This document shows positions 26,707-35,907 of a DNA stretch of 64,000 bases, in pieces. The position numbers and the translations under genes are program-made. Every line of letters begins with the position of its first letter. Position 1 is the first letter of the stretch. The notes under the pieces are model-generated. The model ran no database searches. It was not told the origin of the DNA and saw only the letters and a program-made list of their open reading frames with translations. Origin of the DNA: G963664835 sp963664835 (lineage in GTDB: Bacteria > Chloroflexota > UBA6077 > FW602-bin22 > JBCLEL01); assembly GCA_963664835.2 (NCBI GenBank), contig CAXXUG010000028.1, positions 1 to 64,000 of the forward strand. Direction: 5' to 3'.

Positions 26707-27687
26707 TTATCGCCGGCGGGTCAACACCGCCGGATTCACGACGTTGGTTGGCTTACCTTCAAGAAAAGCCGCGACATTGTCCACCCCTATGACGGCCTCC
26801 CGATCGAACGCGTCTTGCGTCATCGCTCCCGAATGCGGAGTGAGCACGACGTTCTCCATCTTCACCCACGGATTGTCCGGCGGCAACGGCTCTTCAATAT
26901 GCACATCGAGGCCGGCGCCGGCGATGCGGCCGCTGTTCAACGCCTCGATCAGCGCGTCCTGATCGACGATTGCGGCTCGCGCGGTGTTAATCAGGATTGC
27001 CCCAGGTTTCATGAGATCGATTTCGCGGCGACCGATCATGCCGGCCGCCTCCGGTGTGTTCCGGACGTGGAGCGAAATGACATCGGCCGTGCGGAGTAGT
27101 TCGTCGAGATCGACCAGTTCTACTCCAAGCCTGGACGCCCGGGCAGGATCGTTGCGAAAGCTCCACCCTACGACTCTCATTCCGAACGCCTTCGCCATCC
27201 CGGCAACCTCTCCGCCGATAGCGCCCAGTCCGACGAGCCCGATCGTCTTGCCCCTCAACTGCATACCGAACTCGCTGTGCCAGACTCCCTCCCGAACTTT
27301 GTGATCGGAGAACGAAATAGAGCGGGCCACATCCAGCAGCAACCCCATGTTGAGCTCGGCCACCGAGATCGAGGTCGCGGCGGGAGTGTTCGTGACGACT
27401 ATTCCCAGGTCAGTCGCCGCCGCTAGGTCTACCTTGTCCGTCCCGGTCCCGAAGAGGGCCAACAACCTGAGCCGGGGGACCCTTTCCAATAGCGCTCGGT
27501 CGAAAGTGTTGAATCTCTGGACGTTGACGACCACATCCGCACTCATCAGGCGGCCGGCCAACTCGTCCCCATCTGCCGCCATCGTCTCGTAGTGAACGAG
27601 TTCACCGAAGGATTTCAGGCGCTCTATCTGAGAGTGGTCACGATATAGGGGTGGGAAATCATCTGGAATGACTAACTTGCGGGTCAA
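26707..27687 (-). CDS. D-isomer-specific 2-hydroxyacid dehydrogenase
   Basis: I choose the TTG at 27687, seven bases after GGAGG; a reading from 27744 adds an unsupported 19 residues. The protein of about 326 residues has the NAD-binding segment TIGLVGLGAIGGEVAG, the catalytic arginine in NTARAAIVDQ, the glutamate in HIEEPLP and the histidine in LTPHSGAM. These are the R-E-H triad of the family, which reduces 2-oxoacids to D-2-hydroxyacids or works in reverse (glyoxylate/hydroxypyruvate reductase, phosphoglycerate dehydrogenase). The short length without an ACT domain argues against SerA. Confidence 0.9.
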   Translation of the reverse strand: MTRKLVIPDDFPPLYRDHSQIERLKSFGELVHYETMAADGDELAGRLMSADVVVNVQRFNTFDRALLERVPRLRLLALFGTGTDKVDLAAATDLGIVVTNTPAATSISVAELNMGLLLDVARSISFSDHKVREGVWHSEFGMQLRGKTIGLVGLGAIGGEVAGMAKAFGMRVVGWSFRNDPARASRLGVELVDLDELLRTADVISLHVRNTPEAAGMIGRREIDLMKPGAILINTARAAIVDQDALIEALNSGRIAGAGLDVHIEEPLPPDNPWVKMENVVLTPHSGAMTQDAFDREAVIGVDNVAAFLEGKPTNVVNPAVLTRRR

Positions 27688-27899
27688 TTCGGCACCTCCG
27701 GCTCTACTCAGGACATAGCACAACCGATTTATAATTCTCCCCATGGATGTCGGTCAACATAGGGTATTGTCTCACGGTCGCAGACCCCAACCGCCCAAAT
27801 CGCACAACTGCGACTGGGTAGACGCCCTACCCCATTCATCAATCAATCGGTGGCTGACCACCTGAACGTTACTCTATTGAAATGCAGGAGCGTTGAACA

Positions 27900-28349
27900 A
27901 TGATGCGAAGAATAGAACACACTGGCCTGACCGTAAGCGATATGGAGCGCTCGATTGACTTCTACTGCAATGTATTGGGCTTGAAGCTTATTCGCCGAAT
28001 GGACGTGTCCGAGGATTTCCTGGGACAGATCGTCGGCTTCCCCGGCGTCCGGATGGATATCGCGCTGCTCAAGGCGGACGAGGAGGAGCACATCATCGAG
28101 CTGCTCCAGTACATATCGCACCCCGGCGAGAAAAACCCAAGCGAGACCAATCGCACTGGTAACGGACACGTCTGCTTCGAGGTTGACGACATCTGGGGAA
28201 ACTACCAAAAGCTGAAGTCGAAGGGAGTTACGTTCGTCAACCCGCCGGCAAGAGTCACGATTGGAAGGGCCGTCGGCGCTCAGGCGGTCTATTTCCGCGA
28301 TCCGGATGGCATCACGTTGGAGATGAGACAGCTTCCGTCCAATAGCTAG
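27900..28349 (+). CDS. VOC (glyoxalase/dioxygenase) family protein
   Basis: The 149-residue protein carries both vicinal-oxygen-chelate modules. IEHTGLTVSDMERSIDFYCNVLGLKL at the start provides the first metal histidine. GNGHVCFEVDDI gives the second, and YFRDPDGITLEM near the end provides the glutamate. This is the metal site of glyoxalase I-like and ring-cleavage enzymes. It is close in style to methylmalonyl-CoA epimerase and lactoylglutathione lyase relatives but lacks a clear assignment. Its neighbours are the dehydrogenase (divergent) and the BNR array. Confidence 0.8.
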   Translation: MMRRIEHTGLTVSDMERSIDFYCNVLGLKLIRRMDVSEDFLGQIVGFPGVRMDIALLKADEEEHIIELLQYISHPGEKNPSETNRTGNGHVCFEVDDIWGNYQKLKSKGVTFVNPPARVTIGRAVGAQAVYFRDPDGITLEMRQLPSNS

Positions 28350-28524
28350 GCTGGCTCGTTTACATCGACCAAGATCTAGGCGCAACCTTGACTGTGCCCA
28401 AGGGATTTTCTGCGACTCCGAGCCGAGATATCCTCGTCTGAGACCTTGGTCACGGTTATGGCAGGCGCGAATCGGCCACTTGGAGAACACCGCTCTCTAA
28501 GTGGAGGCACTTGCGATCAGATGT

Positions 28525-28553
28525 TTGACACCGTCCTATGATGAAAATAGCAT
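28525..28553 (+). promoter_or_regulatory. Putative promoter of the BNR array
   Basis: A perfect TTGACA (28525-28530), a 17-base spacer and TAGCAT (28548-28553, four of six) lie 83 bases before the first array gene. The following array genes have only 12-base gaps, so this could drive all four. Confidence 0.45.
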
Positions 28554-28635
28554 TGGCGGAGTCAAGAACTCGGAGCTCGATGGGCGCCGGCAGCTTCGAA
28601 GATATCTGAATTCCGAATACAGGAGAATACGCACT

Positions 28636-29703
28636 ATGCCGAGCGGTCTTGAGCACGTGACCATAGCACGCGACGACGAAATCTACGAAGCGTTTCCCGA
28701 CGTTTGCAGACTGTCGGGGGATAGACTCCTGTGCACCTACCGCGAGTCGGATTACCACGTGGGCACTACGTCGCAGGTCATGCTCATCGAGAGCAACGAC
28801 CGTGGTCGCACCTGGACTAACAAGCGTCCGCTGCACTACAGACTTTCCGTCGACGACAATAAATCAGTTTGGAACAACCCGCGCCTCACTCGGCTGTCGG
28901 ATGGCAGAGTCGTCGCTCTCCTTGACGTGTGCCACTCTGAATACGACGGAGCCCGGAATCCCAACAGCCTTCACTGCTACCAAAGCTTCCTATCGTTCAG
29001 TGAGGACGACGGACAGACGTGGTCCGATCCGCATCTAACCGAGGTCGAAGGACTCTGCCCCGACAGGGTGTTTGCCGCCAGCGACGACCACTGGCTGATT
29101 GCCACGACACATTTCTTCGGACGGTTTCCTGGCGCATTTCGTCTGCAGGTGGCCCATTCCTTCGACGGCGGACAGACGTGGCCGATCGCCGCCCTTGGGG
29201 CCGAAGAAGACGGATTCCAGCACGATGAACCGTCGATCCTGCGTCTGCCGGATGGACGGCTACTGATGGTAATGCGTGAGAACGTCCACACCCATCGCCC
29301 GTCGCACTACGTCATCTCCGAAGACGATGGGCGCGTCTGGTCGACGCCTCGCCCTACTCCATTCTTTGGCGACCGGCCCGGCGGTGGTGTACTGCAGAGC
29401 GGCCGGCTCCTGGTCACCTACCGCAACGTCGAACCCGCCGCGGATGAAAAGACGATGGTATTGGGACGCAACCCTGGGACCTGGGCCTGGCGCGGCGATC
29501 TGGCCGGCCTCACAGGATCGGGAGGAGAGTCGAGTTTCCTTGAGCTGGAGCACGACGGGTGCGGAAACCATGGCGACTTTGGGTACAGTGGATGGGTACA
29601 GTTCGAAGACGGAGAGATCTTCTGCATCTATCATCACCGTGATGACGCGGCGAAGTCCTACATCCGGGGCTGCAGGTTTGGTGAGGATGACTTTCCAGGA
29701 TAG
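28636..29703 (+). CDS. BNR/Asp-box repeat (sialidase-fold) protein, array copy 1
   Basis: ATG 28636 is used because it follows AGGAGA and matches the starts of the other copies; a reading from 28501 adds 45 unrelated residues. The 355-residue protein has Asp-boxes SNDRGRTW, SEDDGQTW, SFDGGQTW and SEDDGRVW. The family blocks are YRESDYH (35-41), FQHDEPSIL and VMRENVHTHRPSHYVI. There is no signal peptide. Its middle part (FGRFPGAFRLQVAHSFDGG) is almost identical to copy 3, while copy 2 differs there. Expected to fold as a six-bladed propeller acting on a glycan or sugar derivative in the cytosol; the activity is unproven. Confidence 0.85.
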   Translation: MPSGLEHVTIARDDEIYEAFPDVCRLSGDRLLCTYRESDYHVGTTSQVMLIESNDRGRTWTNKRPLHYRLSVDDNKSVWNNPRLTRLSDGRVVALLDVCHSEYDGARNPNSLHCYQSFLSFSEDDGQTWSDPHLTEVEGLCPDRVFAASDDHWLIATTHFFGRFPGAFRLQVAHSFDGGQTWPIAALGAEEDGFQHDEPSILRLPDGRLLMVMRENVHTHRPSHYVISEDDGRVWSTPRPTPFFGDRPGGGVLQSGRLLVTYRNVEPAADEKTMVLGRNPGTWAWRGDLAGLTGSGGESSFLELEHDGCGNHGDFGYSGWVQFEDGEIFCIYHHRDDAAKSYIRGCRFGEDDFPG

Positions 29704-29715
29704 GAGTCCAGCACA

Positions 29716-30783
29716 ATGACGCCCAAACTTGATCACGTGACGATTGCGCGCGACGACGAACAATACGAGGCCTTTCCCGACGTTTGCCGATTGTCCGGGG
29801 ATGGACTTCTGTGCACCTACCGCGAGTCGGATTACCATTCGGGTACTACGTCGCGAATAATGCTCATCGACAGTAACGACCGTGGCCGCACCTGGGCCAA
29901 CAAACGTCAGTTTCACTCCACGCACTCCATCGCCGAGAACGGATCAGTTTGGAACAATCCGCGCCTGACCCGGCTGCCCGATGGCAGGATCGTCGCCACC
30001 TTTGATACCCAGTTCTACGAATACGACGAAATCTGGAAGCCCAAGAGCCTGTTCTGTTACCAGACCTTCATATCTCTAAGCGAGGATGACGGAAAAACCT
30101 GGACCGAACCCCATCTGACCGAGGTCGAAGGACTCTGCCCCGACAAAGTGTTTGCCGTCAGCGACGACCACTGGCTGATCGCCACGACACATTTCCTGGG
30201 TCGGTTTCCTGGAGCGTATCGCCTGGAGGTGTTCCATTCCTTCGACGGGGGAAAGACCTGGCCAATCGCCGGCCTTGGGGCCGAACAAGACGGATTCCAG
30301 CACGATGAACCGTCGATCCTGGATCTAGCAGACGGACGTTTGCTGATGGTGATGCGGGAGAATGTTCACACCCATCGTCCTTCGCACTACGTCATCTCGG
30401 AAGACGAAGGACGCCTGTGGTCGACGCCGCGTCCGACCGTGTTCTTTGGCGACCGGCCGAGTGGGGGCGTACTGCAGAGCGGCAGGCTACTGGTCACCTA
30501 CCGCAACGTCGAGCCGGCGCCGGACGAGGAAAACTTGAAATTGGGACGTGACCCTGGAACCTGGGCCTGGCGGGGGGACCTGGACGGCCTAGCAGGATCG
30601 GGAGGAGAGTCAAGCTTCCTGGAGCTGGAGCACGACGATTGCGGGAATCATGGCGACTATGGATACAGCGCTTGGGTACAGTTCGACGACGGAGAGATCT
30701 TCTGCGTTTATCACCACCGTGATGACGCGCCGAAGTCCTACATCCGTGGCTGCACATTTAGCGAGGATGACTTCCCGGGATAG
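29716..30783 (+). CDS. BNR/Asp-box repeat (sialidase-fold) protein, array copy 2
   Basis: The 355-residue protein starts 12 bases after copy 1, behind AGGAG. Asp-boxes are at 53-60 (SNDRGRTW), 122-129 (SEDDGKTW), 175-182 (SFDGGKTW) and 228-235 (SEDEGRLW). RESDYH lies at 36-41, HDEP at 196-199 and MREN at 213-216. It differs from copies 1 and 3 in the middle (LGRFPGAYRLEVFHSF, ILDLADGRLL) and near the loop APDEENLKLGRDPG, which may change the substrate pocket. The last 60 residues are nearly identical to copy 3. Confidence 0.85.
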   Translation: MTPKLDHVTIARDDEQYEAFPDVCRLSGDGLLCTYRESDYHSGTTSRIMLIDSNDRGRTWANKRQFHSTHSIAENGSVWNNPRLTRLPDGRIVATFDTQFYEYDEIWKPKSLFCYQTFISLSEDDGKTWTEPHLTEVEGLCPDKVFAVSDDHWLIATTHFLGRFPGAYRLEVFHSFDGGKTWPIAGLGAEQDGFQHDEPSILDLADGRLLMVMRENVHTHRPSHYVISEDEGRLWSTPRPTVFFGDRPSGGVLQSGRLLVTYRNVEPAPDEENLKLGRDPGTWAWRGDLDGLAGSGGESSFLELEHDDCGNHGDYGYSAWVQFDDGEIFCVYHHRDDAPKSYIRGCTFSEDDFPG

Positions 30784-30795
30784 GAGTCCACGACT

Positions 30796-31863
30796 ATGAC
30801 ACCCAAGCTGGAACACGTGACGACTGCGCGCAATGACGATCAATACGAGGCCTTTCCCGACGTGTGCCGATTGTCGGGGGATAGACTTCTGTGCAGCTAC
30901 CGCGAGTCGGATTACCACGTCGGCACCACGTCGCGACTCATGCTCGTTGAGAGCAACGACCGTGGCCGCACCTGGACCAACCAGCGTCAACTGCACTACA
31001 GTCGTTCCATCACCGAGGATAGATCAGTTTGGAGCAATGCCCGCCTGACCCGGCTGTCCGATGGCAGGATCGTCGCTACCTTAGATGCGCAATTCTCTGA
31101 ATACGACGAAATCGGGAAGTCCAAGAGCCTGTACTGTTACCAGACCTTCCTATCGTTCAGCGAGGACGACGGGATTACCTGGACGGAACCCCACCTGACC
31201 GAGGTCGAAGGGATCTGCCCTGACAGGATGTTTGTGGTCAACGACGACCATTGGCTCATCGCCACGACACATTTCTTTGGACGGTTTCCTGGCGCATTTC
31301 GCCTGCAGGTGGCCCATTCGTTTGACGGCGGACAGACGTGGCCAATCGCCGCGCTTGGCGCCGAGCAAGACGGATTCCAACACGATGAACCGTCGATCCT
31401 GCGGCTGCCCGATGGACGACTGCTCATGGTTATGCGGGAGAATGTTCACACCCATCGCCCTTCGCACTACGTCATCTCGGAAGACGAAGGGCGCGTCTGG
31501 TCGACACCGCGCCCGACGGTGTTCTTTGGCGACCGGCCCGACGGGGGCGTACTGCAGAGCGGCCGGCTACTGGTCACTTACCGAAACGTCGAACCCGCGG
31601 CGGATGAGAAGACGATGGAATTGGGACGTAACCCTGGGACCTGGGCTTGGCGCGGCGATCTGGCCGGCCTGACAGGATCGGGGGGAGAGTCGAGCTTCCT
31701 GGAGCTGGAGCACGACGGGTGCGGAAATCATGGCGACTATGGATACAGCGCATGGGTACAGTTCGACGACGGAGAGATCTTCTGCGTCTATCACCATCGT
31801 GATGACGCGCCAAAGTCCTATATCCGTGGCTGCAGGTTCAGCGAGGATGACTTTCCAGGATAG
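30796..31863 (+). CDS. BNR/Asp-box repeat (sialidase-fold) protein, array copy 3
   Basis: The 355-residue protein looks like a mosaic. Its N-terminal third shares EYDEI.K.KSL with copy 2. Its middle (FGRFPGAFRLQVAHSFDGG, ILRLPDGRLL, AADEKTMELGRNPG) follows copy 1, and its last 60 residues return to copy 2. Asp-boxes are SNDRGRTW, SEDDGITW, SFDGGQTW and SEDEGRVW. All family blocks are intact, so the gene appears functional. The pattern suggests gene conversion within the array. Confidence 0.85.
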   Translation: MTPKLEHVTTARNDDQYEAFPDVCRLSGDRLLCSYRESDYHVGTTSRLMLVESNDRGRTWTNQRQLHYSRSITEDRSVWSNARLTRLSDGRIVATLDAQFSEYDEIGKSKSLYCYQTFLSFSEDDGITWTEPHLTEVEGICPDRMFVVNDDHWLIATTHFFGRFPGAFRLQVAHSFDGGQTWPIAALGAEQDGFQHDEPSILRLPDGRLLMVMRENVHTHRPSHYVISEDEGRVWSTPRPTVFFGDRPDGGVLQSGRLLVTYRNVEPAADEKTMELGRNPGTWAWRGDLAGLTGSGGESSFLELEHDGCGNHGDYGYSAWVQFDDGEIFCVYHHRDDAPKSYIRGCRFSEDDFPG

Positions 31864-31875
31864 GAGTCCACGACT

Positions 31876-32943
31876 ATGACGCCCAAACTAGATCACGTGA
31901 CGATTGCGCGCGATGACGATGAATACGAGGCGTTTCCCGACGTGTGCCGGCTGCGGGGGGACGGGCTTCTGTGCGTCTATCGCGAGTCGGATTACCACGG
32001 CGCCAGCACCTCACGACTCATGCTGATCGAGAGCAGGGACCGCGGCCGGACCTGGATTAATCAACGGCAGCTTGACGTCAGTCTCTCGATCCGCGAGGAC
32101 GGATCGATGTGGAATAATCCTCGGTTGGTCCGGCTGGCCGACGGCAGGATCGTTGCCACCCTCGACATCCATTTCTTCGAAAACGCCGGTATTCGGGGGA
32201 TAGGAAGTCTATTCTGCCACCAGACCTGGCTATCGTTCAGCGACGACGATGGGGAAACTTGGACTGACCGCCACCTGACCGCGGTCGAGGGCGTCGGGCC
32301 GAGCAGGGTGGTCCCCCTCACCGTAAACCATTGGCTGATGGCAAACACACATTTCCTAGGGCGGTTTCCTGACGCCTTTCGCGTCGAGATTGTGCACTCG
32401 TACGACAGCGGCCTGACGTGGCCAATCTCTGCGCTGGGGGCCGAACAAGAGGGGTTCCAGCACGACGAGCCGGCGTTGTTGGATCTCCCGGACGGACGCG
32501 TGCTAATGGTGATGCGGGAGAACGTGCACACGAATCGCCCCTCACACTATGTAATCTCCGAAGACGAGGGGTACGTCTGGTCGACGCCTCGTCCGGGCCC
32601 ATTCTACGGAGACCGGCCCATTGGGGGCGTGCTGCAGAGCGGCCGGCTGCTGTTCACCTACCGCAACGTCGAGCCCGCGCCCGGCGAGAAGACGATGAAA
32701 GCGGGACGCAATCCAGGAACCTGGGCCTGGCTGGGAGATCTGTCTGGCCTGACGGGATCTGGAGGAGAGTCCAGGGCTATGGAGCTCGAACGCGACTCGT
32801 GCGGCCGTTACGGCGATTATGGGTACAGCGGATGGATCCAGTTCGACGACGGCGAAATCTTCTGTGCCTACCACCATCGCGACGACGCGCGGAAGTCCTA
32901 CATTCGCGGATGCAGGTTCCGCGAGGAAGACTTTCCAGGGTAA
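31876..32943 (+). CDS. BNR/Asp-box repeat (sialidase-fold) protein, array copy 4
   Basis: The 355-residue protein is the most divergent array member. It shares several choices with paralog 0 at 24530: VHTNRPSHYVI, WAWLGDLSGLTGS and REEDFP, against VHTHRPSHYVI, WAWRGDL and (S/G)EDDFP in copies 1-3. Asp-boxes are SRDRGRTW, SDDDGETW, SYDSGLTW and SEDEGYVW. YRESDYH, FQHDEPALL and VMRENVH remain. It therefore probably reflects the older form from which copies 1-3 expanded. No membrane signal. Confidence 0.85.
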   Translation: MTPKLDHVTIARDDDEYEAFPDVCRLRGDGLLCVYRESDYHGASTSRLMLIESRDRGRTWINQRQLDVSLSIREDGSMWNNPRLVRLADGRIVATLDIHFFENAGIRGIGSLFCHQTWLSFSDDDGETWTDRHLTAVEGVGPSRVVPLTVNHWLMANTHFLGRFPDAFRVEIVHSYDSGLTWPISALGAEQEGFQHDEPALLDLPDGRVLMVMRENVHTNRPSHYVISEDEGYVWSTPRPGPFYGDRPIGGVLQSGRLLFTYRNVEPAPGEKTMKAGRNPGTWAWLGDLSGLTGSGGESRAMELERDSCGRYGDYGYSGWIQFDDGEIFCAYHHRDDARKSYIRGCRFREEDFPG

Positions 32944-33140
32944 TTAGTCCGCTGGATGGTTGGGCGAGACTTCTTGGGTACGCTCCGTTCATTGAGTTGC
33001 GCGCATCAGAGGGCGCAGCTTACCTTGCCGGCGGCGGTGTGCCTATCTCCCGTTGGCTATTTCGGTTCTAGGCTCAAGTGATTCCGGTTGAAGAAGAAAT
33101 CGAGTCATGTACGTGGCTACACAGAGGGATGAGGACGCGT

Positions 33141-33482
33141 TCAACCCTCCCAAATCCCGGCTGCTATCAGTATCCAAGTAACGAGTACAAAGAGAAGCAC
33201 CAAGCCGGCCACGACTCCCATTGCGGCTATCAATCTCATCAGCGCAGATCCGGTGGATCTTGACTGCATAGACCACGCTATTAGTGCTAACCAGGCGACC
33301 GGAAACACGACGGTCGACAGTTGACCGGGAGCAAACGCACCAACAGAGAGATTCGTTCGGACAGTTTCAACTAGGAAACTGAACACGGCTGCGATGGCGG
33401 ACCCGAAAACCAACCCCGTCATAGCCCGGCCGACGTAGTCCTTGGCTGAGACCCTTAGCCAGTTCCTGATAGCAATGATCAT
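33141..33482 (-). CDS. Small hypothetical membrane protein
   Basis: The 113-residue product has three hydrophobic segments at about 20-40 (MTGLVFGSAIAAVFSFLV), 55-70 (LSTVVFPVAWLALIAW) and 84-110 (LIAAMGVVAGLVLLFVLVTW). A short positively charged N terminus places it inside. No family is recognised and the ribosome binding site is weak. The hydrophobic pattern with charged loops argues for a real gene rather than chance. It sits alone between the BNR array and the leftward epimerase gene. Confidence 0.55.
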   Translation of the reverse strand: MIIAIRNWLRVSAKDYVGRAMTGLVFGSAIAAVFSFLVETVRTNLSVGAFAPGQLSTVVFPVAWLALIAWSMQSRSTGSALMRLIAAMGVVAGLVLLFVLVTWILIAAGIWEG

Positions 33483-33654
33483 TGCATTGGGTGTGAATTC
33501 AAGACTACTCTTCGAAAATCAGTACGCGCGCATTGTTACTAGAATCATACCCTACAATATCGCTCTATCGATTGCGCGCCCTCGGATCCGGCAGAACTTG
33601 AACGCAGGTGATTCCATCCGCGCGGGCCTCAACAAGTCCGGACGATCGGCCGAG

Positions 33655-34512
33655 CTAGGGAGCGGGTTGTGCCTTTGCCCAGAGCGTCCTGACGTTCGCG
33701 GCGGTCTCTTTCAGGGCTTCGCCAGGGTCTCCGATTGGCTCGCAGGCGATGCCGAGTGGGCCGTCGTAGCCGGCCGCCTTCAGCGCAGCGAACGCCCGAT
33801 TGAAGTCGAAATGACCCCGGCCGGGCTGCCCACGGTTGTTCTCGGATATGTGGACGAATCCGATATGACCGGCGGCTGACGTGATAGTCGCGTAAACGTC
33901 CAACTCCTCCATCGCCAGATGGAAGAAATCAGGTAGGACCTTCACCGCAGGACTTGTCACGGCCTTGCATACCTCTACTCCGTGCTCCAGACGATTGAAG
34001 TAGTAGGTCTCGTATCGGTTCAACGGTTCCACGAGAAGGACCACCCCGATCTGCTCGGCGTGGGCTGCCAGCTCCTCGATCTCAGGAATCAGAAGCTGCG
34101 TCTGCCGCTCAACTGCCTTGACCTCGGCCGGCAAGCCTTTGAAAGAGTTGCCTGCCGTTCCCGCCGGAGTAAGTCCGAGGTAGCCGACCAGCTCGCCGGC
34201 GGGGGGTTGGGCAAAGATGGGATGTACCAGCGCTCCAAGTGCGCCGAGATTTTTCGCGAGATCGAGCAACTGGTGATTTCGCTCCATCCGGCGCCCTATG
34301 GCCGCGCCGTCAGCGTCTAAGAAACTGTGCAGAAGGTCAATCGTCCCGACTGTGACCGAACGACCGGCGAACACAGTCAAGAGCTCGTCTGGCGAGACCT
34401 CGAGCGCGGGGCCGGTCAGATCTATGTATTGGTAGCCGGATTCTTCCAGGACGGCGACCTTGTCAGCCAAGGTGTCGCCGGGAACTATGTTCCAGCGTGC
34501 GGATAGCTTCAT
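33655..34512 (-). CDS. TIM-barrel sugar epimerase/hydroxypyruvate isomerase-like protein
   Basis: ATG 34512 lies seven bases after GGGAGAGG. The 285-residue protein has the metal ligands of the ketose 3-epimerase/hydroxypyruvate isomerase group: E162 in VEPLNRYE, D195 in LPDFFH, H221 in FVHISENN and E258 in ACEP. VEPLNR with HISENNRGQPGRGH is characteristic of the D-tagatose 3-epimerase branch. It would move a carbonyl/hydroxyl on a keto sugar with a divalent metal. It lies 162 bases downstream of the 3-hydroxyisobutyrate dehydrogenase-like gene on the same strand, a pairing also seen in sugar-acid catabolism. Confidence 0.87.
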   Translation of the reverse strand: MKLSARWNIVPGDTLADKVAVLEESGYQYIDLTGPALEVSPDELLTVFAGRSVTVGTIDLLHSFLDADGAAIGRRMERNHQLLDLAKNLGALGALVHPIFAQPPAGELVGYLGLTPAGTAGNSFKGLPAEVKAVERQTQLLIPEIEELAAHAEQIGVVLLVEPLNRYETYYFNRLEHGVEVCKAVTSPAVKVLPDFFHLAMEELDVYATITSAAGHIGFVHISENNRGQPGRGHFDFNRAFAALKAAGYDGPLGIACEPIGDPGEALKETAANVRTLWAKAQPAP

Positions 34513-34674
34513 AGTCAAGCCTCTCCCTGCGTATCTGACGCCATTCGGCGAACTCGGCCCCGTCGTAAGGCGAAGCCCAGATGGATATGTCGGTTCGAAT
34601 TGCCAAGCCTTGCCGTTCGGTTCGCAACGACCAAGATACCCGTCGTCAACGAGAAACTCCAGCGGATATGCCCA

Positions 34675-35574
34675 TCATGGCATCGCGACCAACCGGTAGA
34701 AGATCCTGTCGGTCATTTCGGCGTTCGGCTGCGTGTTGTCGGATCGGTACATCTTTGTAAGCTGGTTCACCAGGCTCACAATCGGTAGCGGATGGCCGAT
34801 CTCGCCGGCGATTGCGAGTGCCCATGGCTCCGCGTCGGTGCTGGTTCGCGCTCGGATGATCTCTCGCAGGTTGTCCCGCCAGTCTCCGGGGAACGGCTCG
34901 TGATGCAGCTTAACGGCATTATCCATAATTGCGCTGCCGGCGGTCGAGGTGGCCAACGCATCGACTAATTCTGGCATGTTTAGACCACTCTTCTGGGCGA
35001 ATGAGAGTGCCTCCCCAACCAGTGCGATTGTGCCCTGGCTGATGAGGATTCCTACCAGTTTGCTCAGATGCCCAGCTCCCGGGCCACCCATGTAGCGGAC
35101 GCTACTGCCCATCGCCTCGAAGAGGGGCAATGCGCGCTGAAACGCTTCTCGCTCGCCGCCGGCCAATATTGCGAGTGTGCCGGAGCCGGCTCTGGCCGGG
35201 CCACCGCTGACTCCAGCGTCTAGAAAGCGAATGCCCTTGCGCTTGCATTGCTCGAATCTGCCGGGGCTCAAGCGCGGGTCGCTATTCCCACTGTCGACTA
35301 GGATCGATCCGGGCTTTAGGCGAGGCACGACGCCATCGACACCGTTCATCACGATCTCGACGGCCGGGTTGTGCAGCATCATGATGACGATCTCGGCGTC
35401 GGAAGCGGCGTCCGCCGGCGTCGTGGCCGGCCTGGCGCCTCGCTCGACCATTGGTTTCAAGGCTTCGCTGTTTATGTCGAAGACTGTCAGATCAAAGCCT
35501 TTGTTGAGCAGATTCACGGCCATTTTGCCGCCCATCGCGCCGCAGCCAACGAATCCGACTTTAGACATGGCCAC
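34675..35574 (-). CDS. 3-hydroxyisobutyrate/tartronate-semialdehyde-type dehydrogenase
   Basis: GTG 35574 follows GGAGAGAG at six bases; ATG 35568 is an alternative. The 299-residue protein has GFVGCGAMGGKMA (NAD(P) binding), the substrate-binding loop DAGVSGGPARAGSGTLAIL, and the catalytic lysine in GAGHLSKLVGI. These are the three signatures of the beta-hydroxyacid dehydrogenase family (GarR, GlxR, MmsB). Together with the epimerase/hydroxypyruvate isomerase-like gene downstream it could pass three-carbon sugar acids to central metabolism. The exact substrate is open. The usual NN after the lysine is replaced by VGI, a small departure. Confidence 0.87.
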   Translation of the reverse strand: MAMSKVGFVGCGAMGGKMAVNLLNKGFDLTVFDINSEALKPMVERGARPATTPADAASDAEIVIMMLHNPAVEIVMNGVDGVVPRLKPGSILVDSGNSDPRLSPGRFEQCKRKGIRFLDAGVSGGPARAGSGTLAILAGGEREAFQRALPLFEAMGSSVRYMGGPGAGHLSKLVGILISQGTIALVGEALSFAQKSGLNMPELVDALATSTAGSAIMDNAVKLHHEPFPGDWRDNLREIIRARTSTDAEPWALAIAGEIGHPLPIVSLVNQLTKMYRSDNTQPNAEMTDRIFYRLVAMP

Positions 35575-35907
35575 TCTAGACTCTCTCCAGTTCTTCGTTT
35601 AATTCAACCTGCTCGTCAGCGACAAACGAACGAGCACGGTCCCATCGAACCTAAGTGTATCCGCTCCGCTCCAACAGCGAGGGCCTCCGGCCATGTTTGA
35701 GTCAATGGACAGCCCCTCGACGCTCGGGACGAGAGCCGGTGGAAATTCCGGTGCCGCGCTTCAAACTCGCTACAGGGCCTGAAATAACCCCCTGCTGCGG
35801 ACCGCGTTCGGAGATAGAGCCTGGCTTGACTTGGCTAAACAATCCGGCCCAATATTGGCATTAGTCTCCACCATAATGCGAACGGAGCGAAAGGGTCAGG
35901 GTGAGAA

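Larger units (their letters stand above)
28636..32943 (+). repeat. Tandem gene array: four units of exactly 1080 bp
   Basis: The four ATGs lie at 28636, 29716, 30796 and 31876. Every unit is a 355-codon gene plus stop plus a 12-base spacer, so the period is exactly 1080 bp with no net insertion or deletion. The spacers TAGGAGTCC(A/C)... carry the AGGAG ribosome binding site and are almost identical between units. This is a tandem duplication kept in register under selection. Confidence 0.95.

Noticed and set aside
28636..32943. Tandem array considered as an assembly artefact
   Set aside because: The four units differ at many nucleotide and amino acid positions, so they are not the same reads assembled repeatedly; exact copy number still deserves long-read confirmation.
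34580..34674. GGTTCGAATTGCC resembling a tRNA T-arm
   Set aside because: No acceptor, D or anticodon stems could be paired around it.
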